Below, piece by piece: positions 1-8,923 of a DNA stretch of 64,000 bases. Each line of letters opens with the position of its first letter. Position 1 is the stretch's first letter. A program made the translations under genes and the position numbers. The notes beneath the pieces are model-generated. The model had not been told where the DNA came from and did not search any database. It saw only the letters and a program-made list of their open reading frames with translations. The DNA is from Algorimicrobium sp002414705 (GTDB lineage Bacteria; Bacteroidota; Bacteroidia; Flavobacteriales; Flavobacteriaceae), in NCBI GenBank assembly GCA_963972425.1, contig CAXAUF010000004.1, forward strand, positions 1 through 64,000, read 5' to 3'.

Positions 1-62
1 GTTCAGTGTTCAGTGTTCAGTGTTCAGTGTTCAGTGTTCAGTGTTCAGTGTTCAGTGTTCAG
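1..62. repeat. Tandem heptanucleotide array (GTTCAGT)n at the window edge
   Basis: Almost nine uninterrupted copies of the 7-base unit GTTCAGT fill the first 62 bases. The array probably continues outside the window. It lies on the 3' side of the minus-strand DUF808 gene, about 200 bases beyond its stop codon, as do other 7-base arrays in this window relative to their genes. Confidence 0.95.
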
Positions 63-221
63 AAAATAAAAAATTCAAGAAATAAACACCAAATTCATAA
101 AAAAGAATAATAGTATTCTTTTCATCTGAATCGTTCTCCCAATCCAACTCATACCTCAACATATAAAAACTTTGCCACTTCGCGCCTTCGCGAGACCACT
201 TATTTTAACTCAACGACACTG

Positions 222-237
222 TCTGCCGCCTGGCAGA
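222..237. repeat. 16-base hairpin TCTGCC-GCCT-GGCAGA
   Basis: A perfect 6-bp stem with a 4-base loop. The same stem with other loops occurs at 40831-40846 (loop GTTA) and 43711-43726 (loop GCAA). It lies in the intergenic stretch 63-263, which otherwise holds only AT-rich sequence and a short CTTCGCG-type palindrome near 178-193. Confidence 0.8.
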
Positions 238-263
238 AAACAACTCTACATCTCCACAATTTC

Positions 264-1142
264 TCACCCTCTTACCATCCCAACAACCCAAAGCACAGCC
301 TTAAAAATAACCACCGCAAAAACACCAATAGCTAAACCAATTAAGAATTCCCTAATAATAGCTGGCCAAGATGCTAAAATATGATGAAAGAAATCAATAT
401 TATGGGCAAAAATACCACCAGAAACTAATAACAAAGCAATGGTGCCTATTACGGACAAACTTTTTATAACATAGGGCAACGCACCAACTAAAATGGTTCC
501 GAATTGGTGCATAAAACCCGTTCCGTTACTTTTTTCTACCAATTTTAAACCAAAATCATCCATTCTAACTATTAAAGCTACAATGCCATACACACCAACC
601 GTTGCAATAATAGCAACAATGGAAACCACAATAATTTGAATCAGTAGTGTTTGCTCTAAAACAGCACCCAAAGCAATAATGACAATTTCAACCGACAGGA
701 TAAAATCGGTTATAATAGCCGATTTCACTTTCGATTGCTCCAATTGTAGAATCTCTTCTTCTGAAGGAACTTCCGTAACATCAAGCTTAAGGTTGTCTTC
801 ATGTGTATGAGGAACAAAATATTCGTAAATTTTTTCAGCTCCTTCAAACGCTAAATAAATACCACCTAAAACTAAAATAATCGTCACAGCAGCTGGTAAA
901 AAAGCACTTAATAAAAACGCAATTGGTAAAATAATCAATTTATTTAAAAAAGAACCTTTCGTTATAGCCCACAAAACTGGCAATTCTCTGGAAGACACAA
1001 AACCGGAAGCTTTTTCTGCATTAACAGCCAAATCATCACCTAAAATACCAGCTGTTTTTTTGGTGGTGACTTTGCTTAAAACAGCCACATCATCCATAAG
1101 AGCTGCAATATCATCAAGAAGAGCGAAAAATCCAGAAGCCAT
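264..1142 (-). CDS. DUF808 family inner-membrane protein (YedI-like)
   Basis: This 292-residue protein has the family's recognisable N-terminus (DDIAALMDDVAVL, residues 11-23, then TKKTAGILGDDLAVNAEK, residues 27-44). Four strongly hydrophobic regions follow, near 64-98, 142-193, 212-250 and 264-290, and an acidic loop lies at 113-136. It is a multi-pass inner-membrane protein; E. coli YedI belongs to the same family and its function is not established. The ATG start at 1142 fits the usual family length. It lies 31 bases downstream of the phosphatidylserine synthase gene on the same strand, so the two may be cotranscribed. The family assignment is firm; the role is unknown. Confidence 0.88.
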   Translation of the reverse strand: MASGFFALLDDIAALMDDVAVLSKVTTKKTAGILGDDLAVNAEKASGFVSSRELPVLWAITKGSFLNKLIILPIAFLLSAFLPAAVTIILVLGGIYLAFEGAEKIYEYFVPHTHEDNLKLDVTEVPSEEEILQLEQSKVKSAIITDFILSVEIVIIALGAVLEQTLLIQIIVVSIVAIIATVGVYGIVALIVRMDDFGLKLVEKSNGTGFMHQFGTILVGALPYVIKSLSVIGTIALLLVSGGIFAHNIDFFHHILASWPAIIREFLIGLAIGVFAVVIFKAVLWVVGMVRG

Positions 1143-1173
1143 AAAAATCGAATATCAGTTTAATTAAAATGAA

Positions 1174-1929
1174 TTAAGCTTGTATGCTTTTAGCCGTTAA
1201 TAGTGACAGGATAACATAAAGTAGAATCACGATTGGAATAGCAGCAAAATGCAGAACAATTAATAATACAATCGTTAAAATTAGAAATATGTAGCGTGTT
1301 ATGTTCGTTTTAAAATCCCACGTTTTAAATTTAAGCGCAAATAAATTCACAGGAGCATTAAGCATAAAAGTACTTATCAATGTGATGATGATCAGAAACC
1401 AAGGATTTAAAATTAAAGCATTCATACCATCATGATTTTGAAATTCAATAATCAGTGGTAACGACAAAATGAATATCGCGTTTGCTGGTGTTGGCAAGCC
1501 TTTAAAATAGCTTTGTTGATCCTCATCTATATTAAATTTAGCCAAACGATATGCCGATGATAATGTAATAAAAAAACCAACAAAGGCCAAAGGCGCATAA
1601 TGCAAACCGTCTAGCAGCGTGGCATGACTCCAAAGCGAATCCGAGTCCTCCAAAACTGGATTTCCCAATGCTATATGTAGAAGTTTAAACATAACCACGC
1701 CAGGAACCAAACCGCTTGTTACCATATCGGCAAGAGAATCTAACTGAACACCTAACGGTCCTTGTACATTGAATTTACGAGCAAAAAAACCATCGAAAAA
1801 ATCAAAAAATATACCTAGAAAAACAAAAATAGCAGCCGTAACAAACTGGTTATTTACGGCAAGCACAACAGCTATACAACCACTTAATAGATTTAATAGC
1901 GTAATAAAATTAGGGATGTGTTTTTTCAT
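1174..1929 (-). CDS. pssA: CDP-diacylglycerol--serine O-phosphatidyltransferase
   Basis: The enzyme makes phosphatidylserine from CDP-diacylglycerol and serine in the inner membrane, the first step towards phosphatidylethanolamine. The full CDP-alcohol phosphotransferase signature is present: D43, D46-G47, A50-R51, G60, D64 and D68, with the canonical DG-x2-AR-x8-G-x3-D-x3-D spacing. About six to eight hydrophobic helices cover the 251 residues, a normal length for the Bacteroidetes type II (membrane) enzyme. The ATG at 1929 lies just downstream of a good promoter-like sequence (1950-1980). The serine specificity is inferred from overall similarity rather than from any single residue. Confidence 0.92.
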   Translation of the reverse strand: MKKHIPNFITLLNLLSGCIAVVLAVNNQFVTAAIFVFLGIFFDFFDGFFARKFNVQGPLGVQLDSLADMVTSGLVPGVVMFKLLHIALGNPVLEDSDSLWSHATLLDGLHYAPLAFVGFFITLSSAYRLAKFNIDEDQQSYFKGLPTPANAIFILSLPLIIEFQNHDGMNALILNPWFLIIITLISTFMLNAPVNLFALKFKTWDFKTNITRYIFLILTIVLLIVLHFAAIPIVILLYVILSLLTAKSIQA

Positions 1930-2620
1930 GTTACAAATGGATAATCGTGTAAAAATAACAAACTATTTGTGGCAAACAACAAGGTTCGAAACGTTTTTAT
2001 TAGTAATATGAAATTCTACAACTTTTCAAACCTTACAAAAGTTTATAATAGACAATGATTGTATTCAAACGCCAATAACTTAAACCAAAAGTCCAACCGT
2101 TTTCAGAAATAGCAAGCTACAAAATAAACAAAACCCTCATACAACAAGGGATTTACGACAAAAACATCGTTAACATTCAGAAATAATCTCAAGAAAAGAG
2201 CTTGCGTTACGCAGGCAACTGCGAAGCACATCATGAGTACAATATTTAAAATCGAAATAGACGAATAATTTCCTAAAAACGGTTGGGCTTTTGGTTCGTT
2301 TTGCATCAAGGCAACTGCGAAGCACATCAGGAGTTCCAATAAAAAAATATAGACGCCGAATAAAATGAACATAATTAAATAAACAAATGTGGTGAGTAAA
2401 AAAGAAAAGAAAATCTCATCTTTTAACCATATGTCTATTTAGAATTTGAAACTATGAAACACTTCACTTCAAAACTTTACAACACCACGACAAACACCTA
2501 AACAACTTAACACCTCCACGACAAACACCTAAACAATTCGTACACATAACCTTCAATTTCCACATAATTAATAGATAAAAACAAGAAATAGACAATAACT
2601 CAACGATTTTGAAGTTTAAT
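1930..2620. other. Intergenic region with two pairs of short direct repeats
   Basis: No convincing gene was found between pssA and the PorV-like gene. A 21-base sequence starting AGGCAACTGCGAAGCACATC occurs at 2213-2233 and again at 2309-2329. A second 21-base sequence (CCACGACAAACACCTAAACA plus one base) occurs at 2485-2505 and 2516-2536, a 31-base period. The segment TTGGTTCGTTTTG near 2291 matches one half of an imperfect palindrome at 12351-12396. A hypothetical 89-codon minus-strand frame (2103-2372) is made largely of these repeats and was rejected. Confidence 0.7.
1950..1980 (-). promoter_or_regulatory. Putative Bacteroidetes promoter for pssA
   Basis: Read on the minus strand, GTTG is followed by 19 bases and TATTTTTA. 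This is close to the Bacteroidetes sigma-A pattern TTTG-N19-TAnnTTTG. The expected start of transcription would leave a leader of about 14 bases before the pssA ATG. Confidence 0.5.
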
Positions 2621-3736
2621 ATGTTGAAAAATTATAGCATCTTTGCAAAAAAAGAATTGTATTTGAAAGCATTACGAATCACAGCACTAGTTTTTTTAGT
2701 CTCTGTAACAGTATATAGTCAAGCCGTACGAAAATATTCTAACGAATTTATGAATATTGGTGTGGATGCAGCTGCATTGGGTATGAGTAATGCGGTAACT
2801 GCACACTCTGCTGATGTTAACTCGGGCTATTGGAATCCTGCAGGACTGGTTAATATTGAGGATAAGCAATTAGCCCTCATGCATTCCAGTTATTTTGCTA
2901 ATATTGCCAACTATGATTACATAGCGTTTGCTATGCCTATTGACGATCAATCAGCAATTGGGATCTCTATAATTCGTTTTGCGGTTGATGACATTTTAAA
3001 CACCACGCAATTAATTGATGATGAAGGCAACATTAATTATGATAGAATCAGTTTGTTTTCAACAGCAGATTATGGTGTAACGTTCTCTTATGCCAGAAGA
3101 TTACCGTTAGACGGTTTAAATTATGGTATCAATGCAAAAGTTATCCGAAGAATTATTGGTGATTTTGCCTCTTCCTGGGGTTTTGGTTTAGATGCAGCTA
3201 TCCAGTTTGAAACAGATAGTGATTGGAAATTTGGAATCATGGCACGCGATATTACAACAACATTTAATGCATGGGCAATAGATGAAGACGAATTTTCAAC
3301 AATCCAAAATGCCGTAGAAGGTCAAAATCAAGAATTACCGGAAACAACTGAAATCACCATTCCAAAACTACAGTTAGGCGTGTCCAAGAAATTTATTTTT
3401 CGCTATGATTATTCGCTACTTGCAGAAGTAGATTTAAATGTCCGGTTCGAGCAAAACAATGATATTATTTCTACCTCATTTGCCAGTGTTACACCGGCCG
3501 TAGGTTTCGAATTTGGCTACCTAGATATGGTGTATTTACGCACAGGTGTTGGTAATTTTCAAAATGAATTACAAATAGATAATAATGAAACCGTTTCCTT
3601 TCAGCCAAGTATTGGACTAGGCTTTAAATACAAAGGCATTCAAGTAGATTATGCATTTACAGATATTGGCGATCAAAGTGTTGCTTTATACTCTAATGTG
3701 TTTTCTTTAAAACTTGATTTTAGTATTTTTAGATAA
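2621..3736 (+). CDS. PorV/PorQ-family outer-membrane beta-barrel protein
   Basis: The 371-residue product starts with a basic segment and a hydrophobic signal sequence ending near VTVYSQ (residues 29-34). The family-like segment GVDAAALGMSNAVTA follows, then NPAG and a long series of alternating beta strands up to the C-terminus. PorV and PorQ are FadL-like barrels that work with the type IX secretion system, but many paralogues have no known role, so T9SS function is an inference. An in-frame TTG at 2609 would add four residues; the ATG at 2621 is preferred. The gene is 11 bases upstream of the DUF4105 gene, suggesting one transcript. Confidence 0.75.
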   Translation: MLKNYSIFAKKELYLKALRITALVFLVSVTVYSQAVRKYSNEFMNIGVDAAALGMSNAVTAHSADVNSGYWNPAGLVNIEDKQLALMHSSYFANIANYDYIAFAMPIDDQSAIGISIIRFAVDDILNTTQLIDDEGNINYDRISLFSTADYGVTFSYARRLPLDGLNYGINAKVIRRIIGDFASSWGFGLDAAIQFETDSDWKFGIMARDITTTFNAWAIDEDEFSTIQNAVEGQNQELPETTEITIPKLQLGVSKKFIFRYDYSLLAEVDLNVRFEQNNDIISTSFASVTPAVGFEFGYLDMVYLRTGVGNFQNELQIDNNETVSFQPSIGLGFKYKGIQVDYAFTDIGDQSVALYSNVFSLKLDFSIFR

Positions 3737-3747
3737 CCAACTCTGTT

Positions 3748-4917
3748 ATGAACATCCGTATTTTAGGTCTTTTTCTCTTGCTTTGTTTTCAACAAAACTA
3801 TAGCCAACAATTATCATCACAAGCTGAAGTAAGTGTCATAACCATTGGATCTGGAACGTCTTTAAACGATGCCTTCGGACACAATATCTTCCGTATTCGC
3901 GATCGTGCTATCAATTTGGATGTAGGTTATGATTATGGACGCTTCCCTTTTAATGAGCCCGGTTTTTATTTGAATTTCGCCCAAGGAAAACTCAACTATT
4001 CAATAGGAAAAAGCAAATACAAGGATCTTAAAGATTTTTACATCTGGCAAAACAGAACCATGACAGAACAGGTTTTAAATATGTCTTTAAATGAAAAACA
4101 AGCCCTTCTTAATTACCTGGTAAACAATTACAAACCAGAAAATCGAGACTATTTATACGATTTCTTTTTTGATAATTGCGCCACAAAAATTAAAGATGTT
4201 TTACAAATAGTTTTAAACAATCAAATCACGTTTCACGAGCCAGAAAATTTCCAACCACAAACCTTTAGAAGCCTCATTCGCGAAAAAGTACCTACTAATA
4301 CATGGGGAAGTCTTGGGATTGATCTCGCTTTAGGTTCCGTAATAGACCAACAAGCAACAGCGGAAGAACACATGTTTTTACCAGCTTATATCCATACTTT
4401 TTTTAGTGAAGCTACTGTAGGCGAAAGAAAACTGGTGAAAAGTGAGGAAACCGTATATCAGGAAAAAATAGACTCATCAAACACCAACGTTTTATGGAGT
4501 CCTTTAATTGTTTTCAGCATCATAAGCCTGCTTATTTTGGGAATCACTTATAAGGATTTCAAACAACAAAAACGCACTAAACTTTTAGATAGCATCCTGT
4601 TGGTTTCAACAACACTTATAGGCATCCTTGTTTTACTATTGTGGTTTGCAACAGACCATCAAGCTACCGCATATAATTACAATTTACTTTGGACATTTCC
4701 TTTAAATGGGCTATTACTCTGGCAAATAACTAAAAAGCAACCAAAACCTTGGGTGATTCCATTTATGAAATTTCTAATAATTATGTTGGCTCTTATGAGT
4801 TTTCATTGGATTGTTGGTGTTCAAGTATTTGCTCCAGCATTAATACCCTTCTTGTTGGTATTAGTAATCAGATATGTATTTTTGATTAGCTATTACAACA
4901 AGCAACTAGAACCCTAA
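3748..4917 (+). CDS. DUF4105 / Lnb-like periplasmic-domain membrane protein
   Basis: After a signal sequence (residues 1-20), residues 30-240 form a DUF4105 domain with the conserved FGHNIFR (His45) and FDNCATK (Cys144) motifs. These match the Cys/His pair of papain-like and Lnb-like acyltransferases. Five hydrophobic segments fill the C-terminal third (about 249-385). In Enterococcus, Lnb proteins of this domain family rearrange the acyl chains of lipoproteins; whether the flavobacterial branch does the same is not shown here. It is probably cotranscribed with the PorV-like gene upstream. It ends 37 bases from the convergent sugar transferase gene and no clear terminator lies between them. 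Confidence 0.82.
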   Translation: MNIRILGLFLLLCFQQNYSQQLSSQAEVSVITIGSGTSLNDAFGHNIFRIRDRAINLDVGYDYGRFPFNEPGFYLNFAQGKLNYSIGKSKYKDLKDFYIWQNRTMTEQVLNMSLNEKQALLNYLVNNYKPENRDYLYDFFFDNCATKIKDVLQIVLNNQITFHEPENFQPQTFRSLIREKVPTNTWGSLGIDLALGSVIDQQATAEEHMFLPAYIHTFFSEATVGERKLVKSEETVYQEKIDSSNTNVLWSPLIVFSIISLLILGITYKDFKQQKRTKLLDSILLVSTTLIGILVLLLWFATDHQATAYNYNLLWTFPLNGLLLWQITKKQPKPWVIPFMKFLIIMLALMSFHWIVGVQVFAPALIPFLLVLVIRYVFLISYYNKQLEP

Positions 4918-4954
4918 AACTCTAGAAATTTGCAACTACTCATAACTCAAAAAA

Positions 4955-6346
4955 CTACTGTCCTCTAAAATATAGCATCGTCCCTACTGTTTTCACCATC
5001 ACATTAAAATCAAGAAAAAAGCTTCGGTGTTTAATATAGTATAAATCGTATTGAAGTTTCAATAAACTATCATCAACCGTGTTTCCGTAACGCACATTAA
5101 TTTGTGCCCAACCGGTTAAACCGGGTTTCACAATATGGCGCGTTTCATAAAAAGGAATCAAAGCTGATAATTCGTTCACAAAATATGGACGCTCTGGGCG
5201 TGGTCCAATCAAACTCATATCGCCCTTTAAAATATTTAAAAATTGAGGCACTTCATCCAAACGGGTACATCTTAAAAACTTACCAAAAGGTGTTATCCGA
5301 CTATCATTTTTAACTGCCCAAACGGCACCAGTAGATTCAGCATCGATAACCATAGTTCGGAACTTAATAATTTGAAATAAAGCACCATTCTTACCTACCC
5401 GCTCTTGAAAATAAAACAAGGGACCTCTATTACCAAACAAATTTCCGAATACAATAAAAGGTAAAACACTAAAACCAAATAGAACACCAACAATAGAAAA
5501 CACTAAATCAAAGCTGCGATAAAAAAACAAATACAATTTATTATGGTTGCTTCTACTAAACGGAAAGTACTTATAGAAATCTTTACCCACAAATTGTACG
5601 GGTACTCTATACGTTATATCCTCATAAACCTGTGTGTATTCTTTAATAGGAAATCCACGCTCCAACAACGTAATCAAATCATTGTAAATTTGAGAGGTTA
5701 TAGTTTCGGCATTATAACTAGCTACTACAATTTCAGAAATAGACTGCTCTTGTATAACGCGGTGTAAAGCTTCAGGAGGATATTCAATAACATCTTTAAA
5801 CCCAACACTATCATTAATAACGCGCTCGCAATTAATATATCCTACAATTTTATAGTTTGGATCGGCATGCTTGAAAGCATTAATAATCGTCTCAATATTG
5901 GATGTTTCACCAACAATGAGCACTTTTTTATAAAAGCGTGGAGAGCTTATAAAATTAATGTATACCAAGCGCCAAATAGATAAGGCAATTATTATCGCTA
6001 AGTAGAAATAAACAATCTGCATACGATTAGAGGGCAATGCAGGAGTTAAATATGGAGTCAGCAAATAAAATAAAACTGTTACGGATGCAGATAAAATAAT
6101 ATTTGCAAATACGGTATCTGGACGGCTAGCTTTTTGTAAGTCGTAAAGTTCAAAAACGGTCCCAAAAATAGTTATGTAAACTGCCAAAATAAATACCCAA
6201 GTCCAGTTTTCAGGTGATATAGTAAAATAATCAAAATGAAACCAATCACTTACCAAATATAAAGAAAGAAGAATACTAAATAAATCGACGAGACGCAAAA
6301 GCAATTTACGTTCTGATATATTAAAATGAATAGTTTGTTTTCCCAT
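4955..6346 (-). CDS. Exopolysaccharide polyprenyl glycosylphosphotransferase (WcaJ/CpsE type)
   Basis: This 463-residue integral membrane enzyme starts a glycan by moving a sugar-1-phosphate onto undecaprenyl phosphate. Four or five hydrophobic segments at the N-terminus are followed by a Rossmann-like CoA-binding-type region (KKVLIVGE). The bacterial sugar transferase domain starts with a membrane segment near residue 283. Its motifs are KFRTMVIDAE, RCTRLDEVPQFLNILKGDMS, IGPRPERP and GLTGWAQIN. The ATG at 6346 is chosen over an in-frame TTG at 6376, because the latter lies inside the predicted promoter (6366-6396). The sugar specificity cannot be read from the sequence. It is the last gene of the glycan cluster and seems to have its own promoter. 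Confidence 0.93.
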   Translation of the reverse strand: MGKQTIHFNISERKLLLRLVDLFSILLSLYLVSDWFHFDYFTISPENWTWVFILAVYITIFGTVFELYDLQKASRPDTVFANIILSASVTVLFYLLTPYLTPALPSNRMQIVYFYLAIIIALSIWRLVYINFISSPRFYKKVLIVGETSNIETIINAFKHADPNYKIVGYINCERVINDSVGFKDVIEYPPEALHRVIQEQSISEIVVASYNAETITSQIYNDLITLLERGFPIKEYTQVYEDITYRVPVQFVGKDFYKYFPFSRSNHNKLYLFFYRSFDLVFSIVGVLFGFSVLPFIVFGNLFGNRGPLFYFQERVGKNGALFQIIKFRTMVIDAESTGAVWAVKNDSRITPFGKFLRCTRLDEVPQFLNILKGDMSLIGPRPERPYFVNELSALIPFYETRHIVKPGLTGWAQINVRYGNTVDDSLLKLQYDLYYIKHRSFFLDFNVMVKTVGTMLYFRGQ

Positions 6347-6365
6347 GGTTGAATTAATAGCGAAG

Positions 6366-6396
6366 TAAAGATACAAAGTTCATTAAATATCACAAG
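6366..6396 (-). promoter_or_regulatory. Putative promoter of the initiating sugar transferase
   Basis: On the minus strand CTTG is followed by exactly 19 bases and TATCTTTA, close to TTTG-N19-TAnnTTTG. It would give a leader of about 13 bases before the ATG at 6346 and supports that start. Confidence 0.55.
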
Positions 6397-6469
6397 CTTA
6401 TTAGGACTTATTGACTCTGAGCTGTTTAAAAATAATAAAGAGCGCTCCAAACCTGAAACTTTGCCTGAC

Positions 6470-6511
6470 TCACTAATCACTTCTCACCTCTCACTTCTCA
6501 CGACTCAACTA
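6470..6511. repeat. Heptanucleotide array (TCACNNN)n overlapping a stop codon
   Basis: Five 7-base units (TCACTAA, TCACTTC, TCACCTC, TCACTTC, TCACGAC) and a degenerate sixth run in strict register. The stop codon of the minus-strand glycosyltransferase (TGA, 6498-6500) is the first three bases of the fifth unit. On the minus strand the core is GTGA. Confidence 0.85.
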
Positions 6512-7517
6512 AAACCGCAAACCAAAGTCCCTTCACCACATCCCAATCAAACCCCTCAACCATGGCACGAGCACGTTCAGTCATAATATGAGTCCTGTCT
6601 ATATCAGATACCAACTGTACAACAGCGACTTCAAAAGCTAAAGCATCATCTGATGGAGCCAAAAGTCCAGTTTCGCCATGAGTAATTAAATAGGGCAAAC
6701 CACCAACATTGGTAGAAACAACTGGTAAGCCTAATGCCATAGCTTCAATAACACTCACAGGCATATTATCAAAATTGGTGGTATTAATAAAAACATTATA
6801 ATGTGTTGCTAAAGCCAGCCATTCTGATTTAGGTAGTTTCCCTGTAAACCGTAAGGCAACATCTAAATCGGAAGACAGTTTTTGAGTAGCTTGAAAACTA
6901 CCATCGCCTGTATCAGGACCTACCATACAAAGCTCACAAGTATAACCAGAATCTTGTAGGCGCTTTAAAACACGAACCGCTAATTCCGGATTATAGATAT
7001 TTGAAAAAGAGCGCACCCATAACAAGCGAATCGTGTCATAAGTTTTCTTTTGATACGGATATTGTTTAATAGAAAGACTATTAGGAATATAAACAACAGG
7101 TGCAAAACCGGGTTTTTTAAAAGCTTCTTGTAAATAGAGTGAAGGTGACACCAATCGAAGCGCATGTGTAAATATCAAGTTACTTAATTTTGGAGAATTA
7201 CGTAATCGAGTTGGCAAATCACCACCATGAAGTATCGGTATATAAGACAAACCCACTAACCGACAAAGCTGACTCACCAAAAACGCGTAATAAAAATTAG
7301 TAGTACTATAGGTGTCTATCAAAACCACATCGGTGCGCTTCGCATAGCGACAAACGCTAAAAAGCATATGAATCAAACGCAAGAGTTTGTTGCTCTTGGA
7401 TGAAGCATAATACAACGTATAACCTTCGCTAGTTAACAAAGGACCTAATACACCAATAGCAGATATATTAGTCAGCTGGGTTTTTAAGTGGTTTCCTATG
7501 TATAGGACGTTTGTCAT
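6498..7517 (-). CDS. Glycosyltransferase family 4 (GT-B fold)
   Basis: The 339-residue cytosolic enzyme has a GT-B layout: an N-terminal Rossmann half with LHGGDLP near residue 97, and a C-terminal half with LLWVRSFSNIYNPE (the usual phosphate-binding region) and VSVIEAMALGLPVVSTNVGG, the E-x7-E region of GT4 enzymes. It would add one sugar from a nucleotide donor to the lipid-linked glycan. The ATG at 7517 lies 50 bases inside the end of the upstream ligase/polymerase gene, so translation is probably coupled. Its last codons and stop lie in a heptanucleotide array. Donor and acceptor are unknown. Confidence 0.9.
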   Translation of the reverse strand: MTNVLYIGNHLKTQLTNISAIGVLGPLLTSEGYTLYYASSKSNKLLRLIHMLFSVCRYAKRTDVVLIDTYSTTNFYYAFLVSQLCRLVGLSYIPILHGGDLPTRLRNSPKLSNLIFTHALRLVSPSLYLQEAFKKPGFAPVVYIPNSLSIKQYPYQKKTYDTIRLLWVRSFSNIYNPELAVRVLKRLQDSGYTCELCMVGPDTGDGSFQATQKLSSDLDVALRFTGKLPKSEWLALATHYNVFINTTNFDNMPVSVIEAMALGLPVVSTNVGGLPYLITHGETGLLAPSDDALAFEVAVVQLVSDIDRTHIMTERARAMVEGFDWDVVKGLWFAVLVES

Positions 7518-8832
7518 CTGTTACGTGTAATAAAGCGAGTCCATAAATAAAAGCAGGCATGGCAATCCGCATGGACATATGATTAATGGTTAAAAACCAA
7601 AAGGCTAAAAAGGCATAAAAATAATAATTACCTTTATTTTTGGCACGCATTTCTAGTGGTTTAAAAATAAGGATTAAAAGAATAATAACCCCAAAAATTC
7701 CGTGTTCGGCTAAAGTACGACTAAACTCACTATGAGACGTAACACCCTGACCTTCTTCTTCTTTTCGCTGATCTTTGGCACGACTAGAGCCGATTCCCCA
7801 AAAGGGGCTAGATATAAAACCTTCCAACTCGTCTTCAAAAAGCTCGGCACGTCCTGTAGTTATTCCTTCTTTTTCACGACCTAAATGATCCTTGTTGGCA
7901 TAACGCAAATTCACCAATCCATCGGTTTGATTAATACTCACAAACCAGGTCATAACCAAACTAATACAAAATAGACCAAATATAGCGATGACCTCATTTC
8001 GCTTTTTAGCTCTTGAATGGCGGTAATAATAAAAAAGAAAAACCAAAATAGCCATAATAGCGGCTATCACACCGCCACGACTCATAGTAGTTACTGCACG
8101 AAACGATATCAATCCCAAAATAATAGCATTTAAAATCTTTAAACCTAAACCGGGTGATTTGGTAAACAAACGAACACTCATAATAAACATCCCCAAACCC
8201 AAAACAGCAGATACTTGATTGGCACCCCAACCTCCTGCAGCATCACGATTAGAGGCGGTACTAGTTAAAACATCACGCAAATTGGGTGTATAAAAGTACA
8301 CATAAGCGGTATGCGCAATAATAGGCAAGACCATAAAGAGCATAATCTGGGTCATCTGGTGTTTACTGATGCGCTTATCATAACAGAACAAGGCAGCTAA
8401 ACCTAAGCAGACAGGGCCACTCAATACAAAGGCAATATTGGTTCTAAAATTGGCATCAAAACTCAAAGTGGTGGAAGCTACAAAAATAGAAGGCACTAAA
8501 AACATCAAATAAATAAAATAGGGATAGCCTTTCCCAGATAGCCCTTTATAAAACATACCAATAAGTACAAAAACAATTACCATATACTTACCAGCTTCAT
8601 AAGAAATGGCGCCTTTAGTCGTCCTAAAAAAAACTTCAGCACCTACAAAATAGGCACAAGCTTTTAATACCTGGTATGTTCGTAATCTATCTGAAGAATT
8701 TATAATCCGGTATAAAAAATAAAAAACAGCACCAAAAAAGTAGAGCTTCGCAAGGCTTTCATTCAAATAGATTAAGATCCCTAAAGCGGCATGAAATCCA
8801 ATGGCACTAATGTAGGTAATATTGGTTTTCAA
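7468..8832 (-). CDS. O-antigen ligase / polymerase-like membrane protein (Wzy_C family)
   Basis: The 454-residue protein has ten or more hydrophobic helices and one large periplasmic loop (about 315-390). The loop holds GITTGRAELFEDELEGF, SPFWGIGSS and VTSHSEFSRTLAEHG, the Wzy_C/WaaL-type region with conserved Arg and His. Members either polymerise glycan repeat units or ligate finished glycans to lipid A core or protein; sequence alone does not decide which. No ATG is available between the upstream in-frame stop and the first membrane helix, so the TTG at 8832 is the likely start. The gene overlaps the downstream glycosyltransferase by 50 bases. Confidence 0.85.
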   Translation of the reverse strand: MKTNITYISAIGFHAALGILIYLNESLAKLYFFGAVFYFLYRIINSSDRLRTYQVLKACAYFVGAEVFFRTTKGAISYEAGKYMVIVFVLIGMFYKGLSGKGYPYFIYLMFLVPSIFVASTTLSFDANFRTNIAFVLSGPVCLGLAALFCYDKRISKHQMTQIMLFMVLPIIAHTAYVYFYTPNLRDVLTSTASNRDAAGGWGANQVSAVLGLGMFIMSVRLFTKSPGLGLKILNAIILGLISFRAVTTMSRGGVIAAIMAILVFLFYYYRHSRAKKRNEVIAIFGLFCISLVMTWFVSINQTDGLVNLRYANKDHLGREKEGITTGRAELFEDELEGFISSPFWGIGSSRAKDQRKEEEGQGVTSHSEFSRTLAEHGIFGVIILLILIFKPLEMRAKNKGNYYFYAFLAFWFLTINHMSMRIAMPAFIYGLALLHVTDDKRPIHRKPLKNPAD

Positions 8833-8923
8833 AGTATTAAATATAAATTTTACACACAGTTAAGAAACTGCAAGGTAATACAAAATTGATAATTTGAAGA
8901 TATTGTTATTTAGAAACCAGAAC

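Noticed and set aside
1..62. CRISPR array
   Set aside because: The unit is 7 bases with no spacers. No cas genes occur in the window.
172..384. A 70-codon plus-strand frame at the left edge
   Set aside because: It overlaps the 3' end of the DUF808 gene in antisense and contains the 222-237 hairpin. It has no recognisable features.
2103..2372. An 89-codon minus-strand frame with a hydrophobic product
   Set aside because: The frame is built from duplicated intergenic repeat sequence (AGGCAACTGCGAAGCACATC at 2213 and 2309), so the product repeats itself. It has no family-like features.
6347..6376. TTG start ten codons upstream for the initiating sugar transferase
   Set aside because: It overlaps the predicted -7 box, and the ATG at 6346 gives a normal N-terminus.
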